This document shows positions 1 through 12,522 of a stretch of 64,000 nt of DNA, in pieces. The translations under genes were made by a program, and so were the position numbers. The notes under the pieces were generated by a model that was given only the letters and a program-made list of their open reading frames with translations, ran no database searches and was not told the origin of the DNA. Source of the stretch: Formicarius rufipectus (lineage: Eukaryota > Chordata > Aves > Passeriformes > Formicariidae); assembly GCA_013399695.1 (NCBI GenBank), contig VXAU01004952.1, positions 290,740 through 354,739 of the forward strand. The letters are read 5' to 3'. Numbering within the stretch: position 1 is the first letter of the stretch; every line of letters starts with the position of its first letter.

Positions 1-666
1 TTCAAGTAATTAATATTAAAATGTCACTTCTGATAATTGCATATAAAATCTGAAAAGTCAGTTTTCCATGGTGTTTATATATTTTAAAATTCTGAAAGTT
101 TTGGTCCAAACTTTCAGAGGAAGAGGTTAGGACAGCTTCATTCAGTGCATGTTGAGTGCAAGGCTGAAACACTCAGAGCTATGGAAGGTCCCAGAAATCC
201 AGCTATCTGTGGATTTTCCTGTAGTTTAAGTGAAGGTGTCTGAGTGATGTTCCCCTAAACCTTCCAGAGAAGTCCTTCATTACTCTGGAAGTTATCTCCT
301 GTGCCTTAAAGGGTTACAACCCATAATCTCACATAGCTCAGCCATGTGCATTTAAAGTTCATCTCACTGTATCCACGTGTGTAGAAAACTTCAGAGTAAC
401 AGGTCATGTAGTCCATTTCCCTGCCCCTGAAATCCTGTCCTTTGCCACCCCAAAAATCCCTGCTTTGAAGCAAGACTCCCCTAATGAAAGGTCTCTAGAA
501 ACTTCTGAGAAACCAGTGAATGACCCAACATTTGGAGGTGTGTATTTGCAGTTCCATGACTGCTGCAAACCTCTTGAGCATAGCATCGTTGCTCATTATT
601 TGTCTTTCTTCTACGTGGTTCATGGGCATGTGGTTCTGCTATGAATATTCTGCTCTTTCACTCCAG

Positions 667-1344
667 TGTCTTGACTACAGCAGTGGAGCCCTGACTGGTG
701 ACCTCTGTGAAGACCTGTGCGTGGCACAGAAGCTGGTGTACAAACACTGCCTTTACTATGATAGAGGTAAAAAGGTCATTCAGGCTGATTGGAGAGGCCA
801 GCCCATCATACTGAAATCCAAAAAAGAAATCTTTTCCAGCTACCAGCACCTCAGTATCCTAGAAGAGGTGGAAACACAGGATATACCTGAAACAGAGCTT
901 CTGCTGATGGTAGCTTTGGAGGTCAAAAATGCCCTGGGGCTAGAACTGTCTAATAATACCATGGGGCCCCTGTGGACAAAGAAAAAAGGACCACGTTGGA
1001 AAGCACAGGTGGCCAGCATGTGGTCCTTGCTCCAGCAGGAAGAATATATCTACTTCAGTTTACTGCAGGACTTCAGTAAACACGTGCTACGAATTATTGG
1101 CTCTTGCGGACACTTTTATGCTGTGGAGTATCTCACAGCTGGACAAGCCTGGCACAAAACCCTTTTTCCTTTGGAAAACGTGATCGGTCCCTCCCTTACT
1201 GGACACAGAAGCAGGGTGAGAGCCATCACTGGCATTGCACTCAGCTTTCTGGACATGGTGCAGCATTTTGATAATGACTTCTCTCACCGACTTCACCTCT
1301 GTGACATCAAACCGGAAAACTTTGCTATCAGGCACGATCTTACG
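667..1344 (+). CDS. DIPK1C: DIPK1C coding exon 2 (kinase N-lobe to catalytic loop)
   Basis: A pyrimidine-rich tract ends in ctccag at 661-666, and the exon opens with Cys-Leu-Asp-Tyr. It is 678 nt (226 codons) and ends with ...RHDLT before the donor gtaagt at 1345. It carries the first Cys cluster, the N-lobe, the helix-C region and the LCDIKPENF loop. The open frame continues upstream to an ATG at 520, but that stretch crosses the acceptor and is probably intronic. Confidence 0.93.
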
Positions 1345-3864
1345 GTAAGTAAGGTCTTGGGGATGGTGTTGCAACAATGTGACGTTAAATTCTAGTCTGA
1401 AGGTGGCTGTGTAAAAATGATGCCTTCCTCCTCATATAGCTTTTGGCCAAGTTTTTGCTAAAACAATGCATTTACAAGTGTCAGGGGAGATTCTTCACTG
1501 CTTTTCCTCTTTGTAATGTGTACAGCCACGTTTCAGAGCACTAAATCCTGCTGCTGGTTTTGAGAACTGCTTGCTCACTTCTGTTTTGTTGCACGTCCTC
1601 AAAGGCACCAGCACTGACAGGGTCCCTTGGATGTGGGGAGGGATGCCTCCTGGAGGGAAAGGGATCTAAAAAGCTGTAAAAGAAGCTGTAATTTGAGTCA
1701 TGGCAACTCTTTCTGGTAGGGATGATGAAAGGAAAAAAGTGTTTGAATTGGAAAGCTGAGGGTGAATTCCCTGCTCTGATACAAGGAGAACTCTCCACAT
1801 TCAAGGAGGCACATTTGTGCTTCAACATTCAGCTTATCTGATCTGGAAGCTATCCAAGGACAGTGACATGAAACTCTCTGCTACTGTTACTCTCCGACTT
1901 TTCCTTCTACAGCTGTAACTCAGACCTGAATAGCTGTGCCTATTTTCCAAGTAGTGGCATAGCTCAGCACGACACTGCTGATTGTATCTCACAGTCACTC
2001 TATGGACAGAAATTCCTCTGGTTTTGGTTGGGATTGTGTCTACAGACTGGAGGCACTGTGCAGTAAGTAAGTGTCTGAACTAGGCTCCCAATTTGCAGTG
2101 ACATCAGTGGAGTTTCTGCACTCTGAGTGAGTATAAAACATTTTCAGGGACTTGAATACTATTTTTAGTACTCTCTGAGTGTTAATATAACACTTGTATC
2201 TTCAGAATACTAGACAAACACTGCCTAAACATAGAACCATTAAGAGCAATTTAAGTACTTCCCCTTCACCCTTCTCTTGCCTCCCATTGTTTATTCAGGT
2301 GCAATACAGCAGCTGAATAGGGAACGGGTGAGGAGCTACAGCAAGAAACTAAAACAAGCTGTACCAGTATTTAGGCAAAGTGAGGTACAGCACGGATTCC
2401 TCGAGGCAGGCTTTGCCCAGCTCTCTCAGTTGCACAGGGCTGTGACAGCCTGAGGCTGAGCACACACCAGAGCATCTGTTTTGCAACCTGCTTACAGGAA
2501 AAGAGATTTCATTTAGGAAAAGAGGAAAAACACTGGATGTGTCTTCCTTCATGAGTCCTTTGGGTGAGCCTTACTTTGCCAGGTTCTGGCAATGACTTCT
2601 GGGATCCAAAGAGACAATAGTAATTTCCTGGTATAGGCAAATACTCTAATTTAGTATTTCTAGAAGAATTCATTTTTAAAAAGTGAATTGCTGCTCACAC
2701 ATGGCTCTCCTAGTTGTACATTACTTATAGCTTGGTGATACTGCCTCACTGGGCTGTGAGACAGGAGATACAAACAGAAAATTGAGGGTGAGCAGATGGA
2801 CAGGGCATGGGAAACAGGACAGAGAGAATTTCTAATCAGTAATGGAGGAAGCAGAGTAAGAAGCAGAAATTCTATGTAGTTTTACCAGCCAGCTCCAGAA
2901 TGGGAATACAGTGAGGCAGCCTCTTTTTGTCCCTTATGTTTGTTTTAAGCAATTTTTTCATTTTTGGATTTCTTGTGCTCTCTATAGGATAATGATAAAC
3001 CCCATAATAGTACCACTACCCCTCATTGGAGTAATGAGACCTCTAAATACCAAAGAAATGTGCCTGGAGTGCAATAGTTTTACTCTGAGGATTATTTTCT
3101 AATGGTGGGGATAAGCCTCCAGCTCTCACTCAGCCTTCACTTGCTCTCCTGCAGCACAAAGAGGAGAGATCACTGCCTGGTACATCATCTAGGAGAATTT
3201 TAAGCTGCAGAGTTGGAAGGAGGTATGGGTGAATGCACAGTGCTCTGGGAGAGCTTCCTCTTTTAGCAGCCCCTCAGAGAACTAGAAAGGTTACAACATC
3301 TTGAACATGACTTTAAATCAGGTCAGGAGCCAAGTTGGGTTCTTCCTGCATTTCCTGAGGTACCTTCTTCTTCAATTACTATCACAACAAACTCTACCAA
3401 AAGGTAGCTGTTCATAGGTAGAGTGTTACCCGGATCTGTTTACACGGGGACTGGCTGGATGCCCACGTGTTTCTGTAAGAGATGAACTTCAGTGAAGCCA
3501 CTTTGGCAGCTGTGTGTTTGGGAACTAGGGCTAGTTTTCCCAGCAGAGCAATGGATCAAATTGTCAAATGTGCTCTGCGCTGGCAAAGACTCCACCTGGG
3601 ACCTGACGCAGCAACCCTAAGACTGCACTACTTTCACTGTCTCTTCTGCAAAGAACTGAAGAGCAAAACTGTAGAAAGCTTAAGGAAGTAAAGAAGAAAA
3701 GATTTACCTGTTCAAACGTGTGAAATTCCTTGGGCTATGTCATCATCTTAAAGCTTCAAAAAGCCTAAAAACAGTTGAGTTTTTAAACTATGCCTCATTT
3801 CTTTAATTATTTTTTTTCCCTGGGGAAAAAGGAATGGAATAAAATGAAGATTAGATTAGACCAT

Positions 3865-3911
<47 letters not shown>

Positions 3912-6900
3912 TGTGGGGTTTTTTTTTTTTTTCTCACAANTTGCCTGTGGAAGGTTTATTTGGCCTTCTACCAAACCAGACATCTTTAGTTCCTGGGGTT
4001 GATCCAGTTGCTCCTCCAGGCACACAGTCAGCTTCCCCCATTATTTGGGTGGTTGAATCTTAAAAATGAGACTATCATTTGAGCCCAAGTAACTCTTTGC
4101 TTTGCCCGGGTTCCAGACATTTTCCTCCATGAAAGTGTGTGTCAGATGCTGCAGAGAAGCATCTGTGATCCTGACTGCCAAGTGTGAAAAGCAGCTGTGA
4201 ACATTTGCTGGTTGCACATCCAGGATCACTCTGAAGGCAGGCTGCCTTCCCTGTAATCACCCACAGCTTGTCTCACATCAAGCAACTGCCATCCCCTTAC
4301 TGGAATCCTTCCTTTCCCTCTTTATTGCTGTGATATTTTAAAATGAAGCATTCATGGATGGAGCGACACTGGCAGAAACTGGGACTGCAGCCCTTCTCTC
4401 CCGGAGTGGTCTCACCCCCAATACAGGCAGTAGTTCTGCAAACCACTTCATTTTGCATAGACACTGCTTTGTGAGCCTTGTGTCAGGACAATAAAAGTGA
4501 TTGATCCCTTCAGTCATATTTTTTCTGCTGTGACCACCTTCTGGCTGGTTGCTGCTATGGGACATATTTCCAGACAATCAGAACAAGAACCACACACATT
4601 AAATGTGCCAAAGTATAGCACACAGGAATGGAAAAAGGCAGAACAAGATTTCTGCAGAGTCAGGGTTCTCTTTCTACAGCTGATCAGACTCAAACCCACT
4701 GAATGCACGGGTGGGATTGCAGGAGCAGTACCAGGTACAGCTATCCCAGCACATACCACAGCTCTGCTCCACAATGGCAAAGTCAGGGGTTTAGTCTGAA
4801 TGCTGAGTTGTGAAATGATACTGTCTGGCCCATGGATAATTGTGCACCATCTTGTAATGAAAAAGTTGAGGTGTCATCTGCATATACTGCAAGAGCAAGT
4901 AAATCAGTCTTCAGGTGAGATAGTTCCAGTTTAAGGCAAATCAATCCAATTGACCCCAGGGATGCATATTGTCCACAAATAATTTTCCCATTCCCGGTTT
5001 CATAGGCAGTGGCTGTTTTGGTTTAAGAAGTGATATTTATAAGGCTAGTGCATCTCTGTTAAGTGAAATAAAGCCCTTTCATTGTGCTCCCAGTTCCCCA
5101 CTGGCAGTTGCTTTCAGCACATATTTCCGGAAGCAAGTAGCAAAGAATGCCTGCTCATCCCTGTCCCCCAGGCTGTGCTCTGCCAGATCTGATGGGTTGT
5201 TTTGTTCCATAGGTGGTGGCCATTGATGTGGACATGGCCTTTTTTGAACCCAAAATGAGGGACATCCTTGAACAGAACTGCACAGGAGATGAAGATTGTA
5301 ATTTTTTTGATTGCTTTTCAAAATGCAATCTGAAAATCAGAAAATGTGGAGCACAGAGAGCCAATAACAACTTGCAAGTGAGTAGACACAGCTGTTTTAT
5401 GCATCCGTTTCTTTTAAAATCACATTGACAATAAAATATATGGTATGTACTAGGAGACTGTGAGATGTGAGTCAGATTTTTAAATGTGTCCACATAAGTG
5501 TCAGTCCTGTTCAGAAATCTCATCTTGGGGCACACAAACAGGTCTTTCTATTCACTAGTTGCCATGGTTTTGCGTAGCTGTTAGCCCAATGCCTCAGAGA
5601 GGAGAGGAGAGCAGAGTAGGGGCAGGGAATTAGCATTACTATTTCCATGGATAGTAAAGACACATCCTCAAGTTGCAGCTCAAATCCTGTGTCCAGTTCT
5701 GGACTCCTCACTTCAAGAAAGACATTGAGCTGCTGGAGCAAGTCCAGAAGGGCAGTGGAGCTGGTGAAGGGTTTGGAGCACAAGTCTGATGAGGAGCAGC
5801 TGAGGGAGCTGGGGGCATTCATCCTGGAGAAAAGAAGGCTCAAGGACATATTATTCTTTACAAATACTTGAAAGGAGGTTGTAGTGAGTTGGAAGTCAGT
5901 CTCTTCTCCCAGGTAAGAAGTGATAGGACAAAGTAAAATGACGAGTTAAACCAGGAGAAGTTTAGGTTGGCTATTAGAAAAAATTCCATTACTGAAAGGT
6001 TCATCAGACATTGCACCAGCCATCCAGAGAAGTGGTGGAATCACCATCCCTGGAAGAGTTCAAAGAACTTGTAGATATGGCATTTAGGGATATGATTTGG
6101 TGGTGGACTCGGCAGAGCTGCATTGACATTTGGACTTAACAGTCTTAGAGGTCTTTTCTAAACTTAATGATTCTATGGTTCTGTGAAAGTCAGGGCTGTC
6201 CAACTGTAAGAAGTGGTTGTGGTTCTCCACTCTCCAGATGTACAATGTGGCTGTAGTGGAAAGCGATGTCCATGGGGTTCTTGACTGGGGGACGAAGTGT
6301 CTTACAGCTCACTCAGCTTATGTCGGTGGGAGGCACTAGCACAACAGAGAGGCTGAAGGAGTGTATCTTGTTGGCCTTTTGCCTCCTTCTCCCACTCTCT
6401 CACCCTCACCACTTGTTACGCAGAATCATAGAATTGTTTAGTTTGGAAAAGAGCTTTAAGATCATGCATTCCAACTGTTAATTCATCCCTGCAAAGTCCA
6501 CATCTAAATCATGTCCCTAAGTGCCACATCTACCAGTCTTTTAAATACCCCCTGGGATGGTGACTCATCCAATTCTCTGTGCAGCCTGTTTCAATGTTTG
6601 GCAATCATTTTGGTAAAGAATTTTTTCCTAATATTCAACCTAAATCTCCCCTGGCACAATTCAAGGCCATTTCCCCTTGTCAAGTTTCTTGTCACCTGGA
6701 AGTAGAGACCAACCCACACCTCACTGCAGCCTCCTTTCAGGTAGTTGTAGAGAGTGAAAAGGTCCTCCTTCATCATCCTTTTCTCCAGGCTAATCAACCC
6801 CAACTTCCTCAGCCACTCATAAGGTTTGTGAAGTGCAGGAGCAGTCTGAGAAGAAGGAGCATTTCTCAGCAAGAGGGTAGCCTTTGTGGGTGTTCCTTTT

Positions 6901-7224
6901 CTATACCTTCCTCTTTGAGTGGCTAGAGGCATTTTGGATTCAGATATTTAGGAGGGAATTAGTCGTAGCTTCTGAAAGACAGTGATCTGCTCTTTTTCCT
7001 TTTCTCAGGTAATTTGTGACAAAATATTTCGTCATTGGTTTTCCCCAAATCTCAGAGGACCGCTAGTTTCTCTCCCCCTGCAGCTGCAGCTGCAGAAAGC
7101 TGTGCAGGAGTGTGCTCAACCAGGGCACACGGACACCGCTGGGCACCAGAGGACTCTGAAATCTCTCTCGGAGTTATACCACCTGCTTCAGGTCACTCAG
7201 CGAGAACTGCAAAGGGCAGAGTAG
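667..7224 (+). CDS. DIPK1C: DIPK1C (FAM69C) divergent protein kinase-like protein, 3' three coding exons
   Basis: Exons 667-1344, 5213-5377 and 7009-7224 join in phase 0 to give 352 residues plus a TAG stop; the human protein is about 419, so an N-terminal exon is missing. Seen: a Cys-rich start (GDLCEDLCV), an N-lobe strand with a candidate ATP-site lysine (IILKSK), the catalytic-loop motif LCDIKPENF (Asp codon 1303-1305, Asn 1318-1320), a metal-binding segment AIDVDMAFF in place of DFG (Asp codon 5225-5227), then a second Cys-rich stretch and a Gln/Leu-rich C terminus. Known of the FAM69/DIPK1 family: single-pass type II ER membrane proteins with a lumenal, disulfide-rich kinase fold; the C member is mainly neural and its substrate is not established. 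The signal-anchor exon is not visible and probably lies upstream of base 1. All visible splice sites are GT-AG. C18orf63 lies 34 kb downstream on the opposite strand, as in human. Confidence 0.93.
1345..5212 (+). other. DIPK1C intron between exons 2 and 3
   Basis: About 3.9 kb intron with a good donor (gtaagt) and acceptor. No exon-like conserved stretch was recognised. It contains the poly-T/antisense unit near 3866-4300 and one unresolved base (n at 3940). The many short open frames look like chance. Confidence 0.8.
3866..3940. repeat. Poly(T) tract with an unresolved base
   Basis: A run of 45 T at 3866-3910, a short G-rich break, then about 13 more T, ending near a single n at 3940. On the minus strand this is a long A-tract, and an AATAAA lies about 20 nt before it. 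It may be the tail of a retrocopied transcript or a length-variable homopolymer. Confidence 0.85.
5213..5377 (+). CDS. DIPK1C: DIPK1C coding exon 3 (metal-binding segment, Cys-rich insert)
   Basis: The acceptor ttccatag ends at 5212 and the donor gtgagt starts at 5378. The exon is 165 nt, 55 codons, phase 0 at both ends. It encodes VVAIDVDMAFFEPKM, the DFG-equivalent, followed by a Cys-rich segment (NCTGDEDCNFFDC) and NNNLQ at the donor. The six cysteines fit a disulfide-bonded lumenal domain. Confidence 0.94.
5650..6185 (+). mobile_element. CR1 LINE 3' fragment, + orientation, in DIPK1C intron
   Basis: The + strand has degraded CR1 ORF2 C-terminal text (ctggagcaagtccagaag; gagcagctgagggagctggg) and ends at a CR1-type 3' terminus containing aatgattctatggttctgtg. 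It is 5' truncated, as most CR1 copies are, and no intact reverse transcriptase remains. The left boundary is approximate. Confidence 0.85.
6421..6850 (-). mobile_element. CR1 LINE 3' fragment, - orientation, in DIPK1C intron
   Basis: It opens with gaatcatagaattgtttag, the reverse complement of a CR1 3' end. Minus-strand translation shows a typical CR1 tail (FRLNIRKKFFT; LFTLYNYLKGG). It faces the + oriented CR1 at 5650-6185, with about 235 bp between their 3' ends. The right end is uncertain and stops well short of the exon at 7009. Confidence 0.87.
7009..7224 (+). CDS. DIPK1C: DIPK1C last coding exon with stop
   Basis: The acceptor ttttctcag ends at 7008. The exon reads VICDKIFRHWFSPNL and continues through a Gln/Leu-rich helix-like tail to ...TQRELQRAE and TAG at 7222-7224. 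There are 71 sense codons plus stop. The C-terminal tail matches the family's usual end, so the gene looks intact here. Confidence 0.93.
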   Translation, partial: VICDKIFRHWFSPNLRGPLVSLPLQLQLQKAVQECAQPGHTDTAGHQRTLKSLSELYHLLQVTQRELQRAE

Positions 7225-8175
7225 ACACAAAAGGCAAGACTGCAAAGGCCACATGTGAGTCTCTCTGCCATCCCTCTTACCCATTGTACATTTACAGCAC
7301 AGAGACTGCTTTTCTACTATGCAAATTAAATTCATGGCTGCAGGTGCAGCACATCCTGTTAATATCCTATCAAGTGTGAAATTGTTTTACATTACCTGGA
7401 TTCTGTTCTTGCTTATTTTCCTGAGCTAGCGCTATCCCTCTCCATCAGCATTCAGCACACCCTTTGCTTACCAAAAGCTGGGGACACTGCTCAGAGAGCA
7501 TCTGTCTGAGTGTGGTGCTCAGGATGAGGATGCATTTACAGAAGATTGTAAGTCAATGCAGAAAAACTACTATCGATAACCAAAAGGGTGGTTGTGGATA
7601 AGTACATGCATGGTGCTTGTTTTAATTTCTCTGTAAAATCAGTTTTTTTAAAAAGTAGGGACATGGTGCTCTGTGTGAAAAAGAAAAAGCATCTCAAACA
7701 GGGAAATGTGTTGTCGCATGAGCAAAAAGTTGCTTTTGCATAGAGCAATCCTTTCTGATGTCCCCTAATGCATTTTCTCTGAGGCATTGCATTACCTGTA
7801 CCATAGCTAACTTTCTGGGGAGAAATTACGTAAGGGTACTTTGGGCTTTTCTAGAGCAAAATAATTACACTCTTGCTGAGTTCCCATGTGGGTACTCATA
7901 TTCTGCAGTGGAGAGGTATGAATAATGCCTATGAATTTTCCCATGTGAACAAACCCTCAGGCACTTCTACATCAGAGCACTTGATAAGAAGCACTCCTTT
8001 CCCTGAGTGCAGAATTACCCAGGAATGTCAGCAATCTGTCCTTTGCAATGAGCAGAACAATATCCAGACCCAGAGTTCTCTTCCACGGTATTTTTTTAAT
8101 GAACAAAAGGAAAATTTTTGTATGAATTCATTATCTTGCAGTGAATTACATAAATAAAGATCCCTAGATTAACTT
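7225..8175 (+). other. DIPK1C: Probable DIPK1C 3' UTR
   Basis: Sequence between the DIPK1C stop and the first canonical poly(A) hexamer downstream. I see no convincing coding signal in it. The end is inferred from the hexamer, with cleavage expected 10-30 nt beyond it. The true 3' UTR could be shorter through a variant signal, or longer (another AATAAA lies near 8645). Confidence 0.5.
8153..8158 (+). terminator. DIPK1C: Candidate poly(A) signal AATAAA for DIPK1C
   Basis: First AATAAA on the + strand after the DIPK1C stop, about 930 nt downstream. Assignment rests on position only. Confidence 0.5.
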
Positions 8176-8994
8176 AAAATCATTAACTTTGCCTTTGAAA
8201 TGTGCATAGTTGTGGGTGGAGAATCAAATACACAGGTTCAGAAGATATTGCATGTACTTAGCTTAGGCCCAATGCTGGGCAATGCACCCACGAGCTGGTT
8301 TCACCGTGAGGACATTAAAAGCCCCACAAACAGAAACCCCAGCAGTCAATGACAGCCAGCAGCTCAGAAGGACTCTTCAATGTTAAGTTTGACCATACAG
8401 ATTTGTGCATGTGAGACATGTAACAACACTGAATCTGTTTCCACTTTATACCTCTCAGCCTTATGACAGCCATGAAGTCTGTGAAAACTAATTATACATA
8501 AACTTTCCATTTCTGGAGTGGTTCCTTAAAGTGATATCAAAGACTGCCTGTGACCAGAAAAATGGGAACTGCTTAGGAGACACTGACCCGCTAAAAACCA
8601 GTGCAAATTTTCAGACTAATGTTAGGTTTATTTTGTATTTCTTGCAATAAACTACCATATTTTTAAAAATCATGCAAGCCTGAGTCTGGACAAACTGATG
8701 TTAACCCAGAGCTACAGCTTAGGAGCTCTTGACTGGTAAAGTGGCAGTCAATCCATGCTTCTCCTCCACCCAGGGAGGCAGACAGTGTTTCAGTACTTTA
8801 AGACCATCCTTTGCAAAAGCAGAAAAGCAAAGCAGAATAAGAAGAAACATGAATTTCAGAACTAGCCATGCTATAAAATCATGAAAATGATAGAGAAAAT
8901 AATTAAGGTAAATTAGATAAACTATGGTAAAGGGTTGGGAACAGGTAAAGTATCAGGTAGAGAGAAGACAAGGAAAAAGAGATGAAGGATAAAT

Positions 8995-9021
8995 TAAAAA
9001 ATAAATAATAATAATAATAAA
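8995..9021. repeat. (AAT)n microsatellite
   Basis: About six to seven AAT units with an A-rich left edge. Confidence 0.85.
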
Positions 9022-10584
9022 GTAAATTATATGACCCCCTCTGAGAAAACATGATTTATGATGCAAGACTGAATTAAGTGGCATGAAGTCTGAGGAAGAA
9101 GAGACTGAAGATAAACACAGTAGCTCTGTTCACAGATAGAAAGAGGCTGATAAAAAGGGAATAGGAAAGAACTGTCTTGTCCAGATTTCCTTGGTGGATA
9201 TGACCAGCAATGAGGTTAAATTGTAGCTAAGAAAAATCATGTTAGACATTTGTTACAGGCTTTCTAATAGAAAGGAAGAACGAAGATACGGCACAGATCA
9301 GCAGGGAAAACTTCAGACTTCAGAAACTGTGATTTCTAACTACAGGCAAGAGTGTGTGCCTGTCAGAAATTAGATACATGCAGTTATGTCGATGCTGCTG
9401 CCTTGAGGTAACCTTTTATCTCCAAATCCTGTGATTATGTTATTACCAGTTTGTTTGTGCTCTTGTGACTCCCTCCCAACAAAATCTCCCCTTCTGAGAC
9501 TCAAGGATACATAACTCCTTTTAGCTTACATATGCAAATCCATGGGGTCCCCTGGGAAGGGAAAGGCACAGAGATCTCAAACTGCGAGTGATGCTACAGA
9601 GCCTGATGGTGTGATCAAGGTCCGTATGCTCCCTACACAACCTCCCTACTGGCAGCACTGAGCCTTCTTAGCTGAGGAGTGACTCAGTCTATAACCCACA
9701 CTCTGCCAAGGAACCCAAAAAATCTTATACTCCATTGAACTTCTGCTTCCTTGGTCCCATTCTTTCCTCCTTCCCAAGCTCGGAGGGTACCTTCAGGGAA
9801 AAGTAAGCATCACACAGACGCTTGATGCTTTGCAGTTTTATGCCCCACCATCACAGGGCTCTCCTTCACATTTTCATGTTTGCATTTGAGACAGGTTAAA
9901 TTTCTGTTGGATGAGAGGCTCCACTTTTAAAACAGATGGAAAAAGCGCAGTGAAATGAAAACTGGTGGCAACCAAGTGCGGGTGGAATGTTATTCTCCTT
10001 AGAAGGTCCTTCTCCTTGACAGGATTTAGGAAGGGAAGCTGTCTTTGACAGCGTTCTCCAGTCCCCTCAGGGCCTGGCTGCAGCCACCTGCACCTGACAG
10101 GGATCTCCTTTCCCCACACCAGAGTTTCCAAGGACATTAGGTTTCACTTCTTTTCAAATACAGAGAAAACTCGTCAGAAACCTCCCAAGAGCGACACAAA
10201 TGGGTTATTTGTACTTGGCTGGGCTGTGAGATTGTATATCACTTATGCAGCCAGCTCTGATTGGCTTTGGTACACACCTTCACCAGTGAACAGAAAGACA
10301 AGGAGAACCTGACAGGCTGAGTGAGGGCAGGGCTTGATTCTTCACAACCCCTCATGTGCTTTGTGAAGTCACTAAATCCTGGGAAATGGAGGAGGGAAAT
10401 ACTACTAGTGAAGCAAGTGAACTACTACAAGTTAATTAGCACAGGTACTGATGGCCAAAACAGAAGTTAAACAGTAGTTGTGTCTTTATCTCCCTGGAAC
10501 AGAAAGGAAAGAAAATGAAGACGCTGGTTCAGTTGCCATTTCCCTTAAGCAGGCAAGTGCAAACTGTATGGTTTTACAGCCAGC

Positions 10585-10632
10585 CTTTTTTGTTTGTTTG
10601 TTTGGTTTGGTTTTTGTTTGTTTGTTTTGTGA
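10585..10632. repeat. (TTTG)n simple repeat
   Basis: Interrupted TTTG/GGTTT units. Confidence 0.85.
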
Positions 10633-12484
10633 AATGTCTATTTTTTTAATGGAAAAAATCTATACAGGGGTTTGACAAGAAGAACGAGGTCTGGTGCTCC
10701 CTTCTGATGAAGACCTTTTCATACTGCCTTGGCAGCACTGCCCACTACATATATCCCTGGAATAAAGAGGTACCCAGCTGGCCTGTACTTCAGAGGGCAC
10801 AGCCAGGTCAGACTGGTGCTGAGTGAGAGTCCTGTGTGCTGCTGAACCAGGGCTGCTGACACCATTTATTGCAGTACAACAGCCAGGAGTAGGAGCTGGG
10901 AAGTTTTGCAGTGAGGCGTTCCTGGCCTGTGGTCAGGAAATGAGGGGTTGCCCAAAATGATATCTTGCATTACAGAAATATTTTTTTTTTAAACACCAAA
11001 ACTCACAATTTAAAATGCTTTTAGGCCAACTTTGAAAATGTTTAACATAATCAGTTTTGTCATTTTCCATTTGGAAAAAATAACAAGTTATTCTCTGTTT
11101 TAGTTAATTCATAGTGGAAAAGTTGTCAAGGCATAAAGACAAAGATTGAAATGAATCACAAATTAAAAAGTATTGTTTCATCTTGTTTCATATTGTTTCA
11201 TTCTATGCAGAGAAGCTTGCTAGTGCCTTCAGCATTTTCTGATGTTTGCTTTTCATCCCAATTCAGATAAGAAAATCTATGAAAGATCAAAATCTGTTGT
11301 AGAGACTTTTTCACGTAGTCCCAGTGGTCAGATCCAGAAATGAGGAGGTCCACATTTAGTCTTGGAAGGCACTTTTGCTAACCACTTCATTTCTGTATAC
11401 TGGCTGTGCTGTTGACTTGGACTGCAGTGCTTTGTGCCTGCTTTTTCTCTCTTTCAGTTGTCTCCAAAGCACAATTCCTACCCTCATCCCTCTTTGGTAG
11501 TTAGTTCACCATAGGTTTGCCAAATCACAGACCGCATAAGATTCTTCCTGCTGTTGATCCCTTCCACATATAAAAGATGACTTATAAATGTTCACTGATA
11601 GTATTTAGTTGTGCTGAGAATGGCCACTTTAGTCCAAAATGTCTGCTCCCATTTGGTTGGTTTCAGCCCCATATCTTGGTTCAGTCAGTCTGTTACCAAA
11701 TCCTTTTTGCCCTATAAAAGTGGCATTACCACTTGATTAATTTCTACCACTTGCCGCAGTAGTGCCTTACTCAGCAACTTCCTCCCCATATTTATGGCTT
11801 TCTGTGAAATGGGAATGACATTAAGTCATTGTTTATTCCTTCTTTGCATCTCGGTTAGCAGCGTGTGCTTCAGCTCTGCAATAATCATTGTCTATTACCA
11901 CATTTTACAAGAGGTGAGTCCTGTTGTAGTTCTACTTTATCTTTTAAAAATCTATAGGAAAGATAAATCCAACCCTTTGCCTAAGATTTTCATAGAACTA
12001 CTGCTTGATTTTCTCCAATTTGCATTTTAAGCTTTGCAAAAAACATCTGCAAACAATAGTTCTGCACCAGGGTGATGTAAAACAGAGCAAAACTCCTTGG
12101 CCCAAAGGACTTACATGGTTCTCCTTGTGTTTTGAGGTTGACTTTATGATACCTAACCCAGAAAAGCAGGTCATTGCTATAGCCAGAATTTTTCTTATAG
12201 AGGTTACTATTCCTTAGGGTGAATTCCTGTACGCCTCCTTCACTGAGAGCATTCAGATACTTTGCTGAAGGCACCACTAGAGATAACAACATATTCTTGG
12301 GGCTGGGAGAGAAGAGAGAGAAGGGTTTGTTTTCTTTTGATTAGAAACATTGACAGAACAAAACACTTCCTGAAAGTGAAAAATGGGATCACAATCTTAA
12401 AAGAGTTGGGGACTGCTCTCTGAGTTTTTTGTTACCTTTGTTATAAAGCGTAGACCAAAGCTGCCCTACTTAATTTTCTGTAGT

Positions 12485-12522
12485 TAAAATAAAATAAAAA
12501 TAAAAAAATAATAAAAAAAAAA
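12485..12522. repeat. A-rich (AAAAT)n low-complexity tract
   Basis: Runs of A broken by single T, ending in ten A. Confidence 0.8.

Noticed and set aside
3790..4063. Poly-Phe / poly-Lys open frames
   Set aside because: Produced by a homopolymer tract containing an unresolved base.
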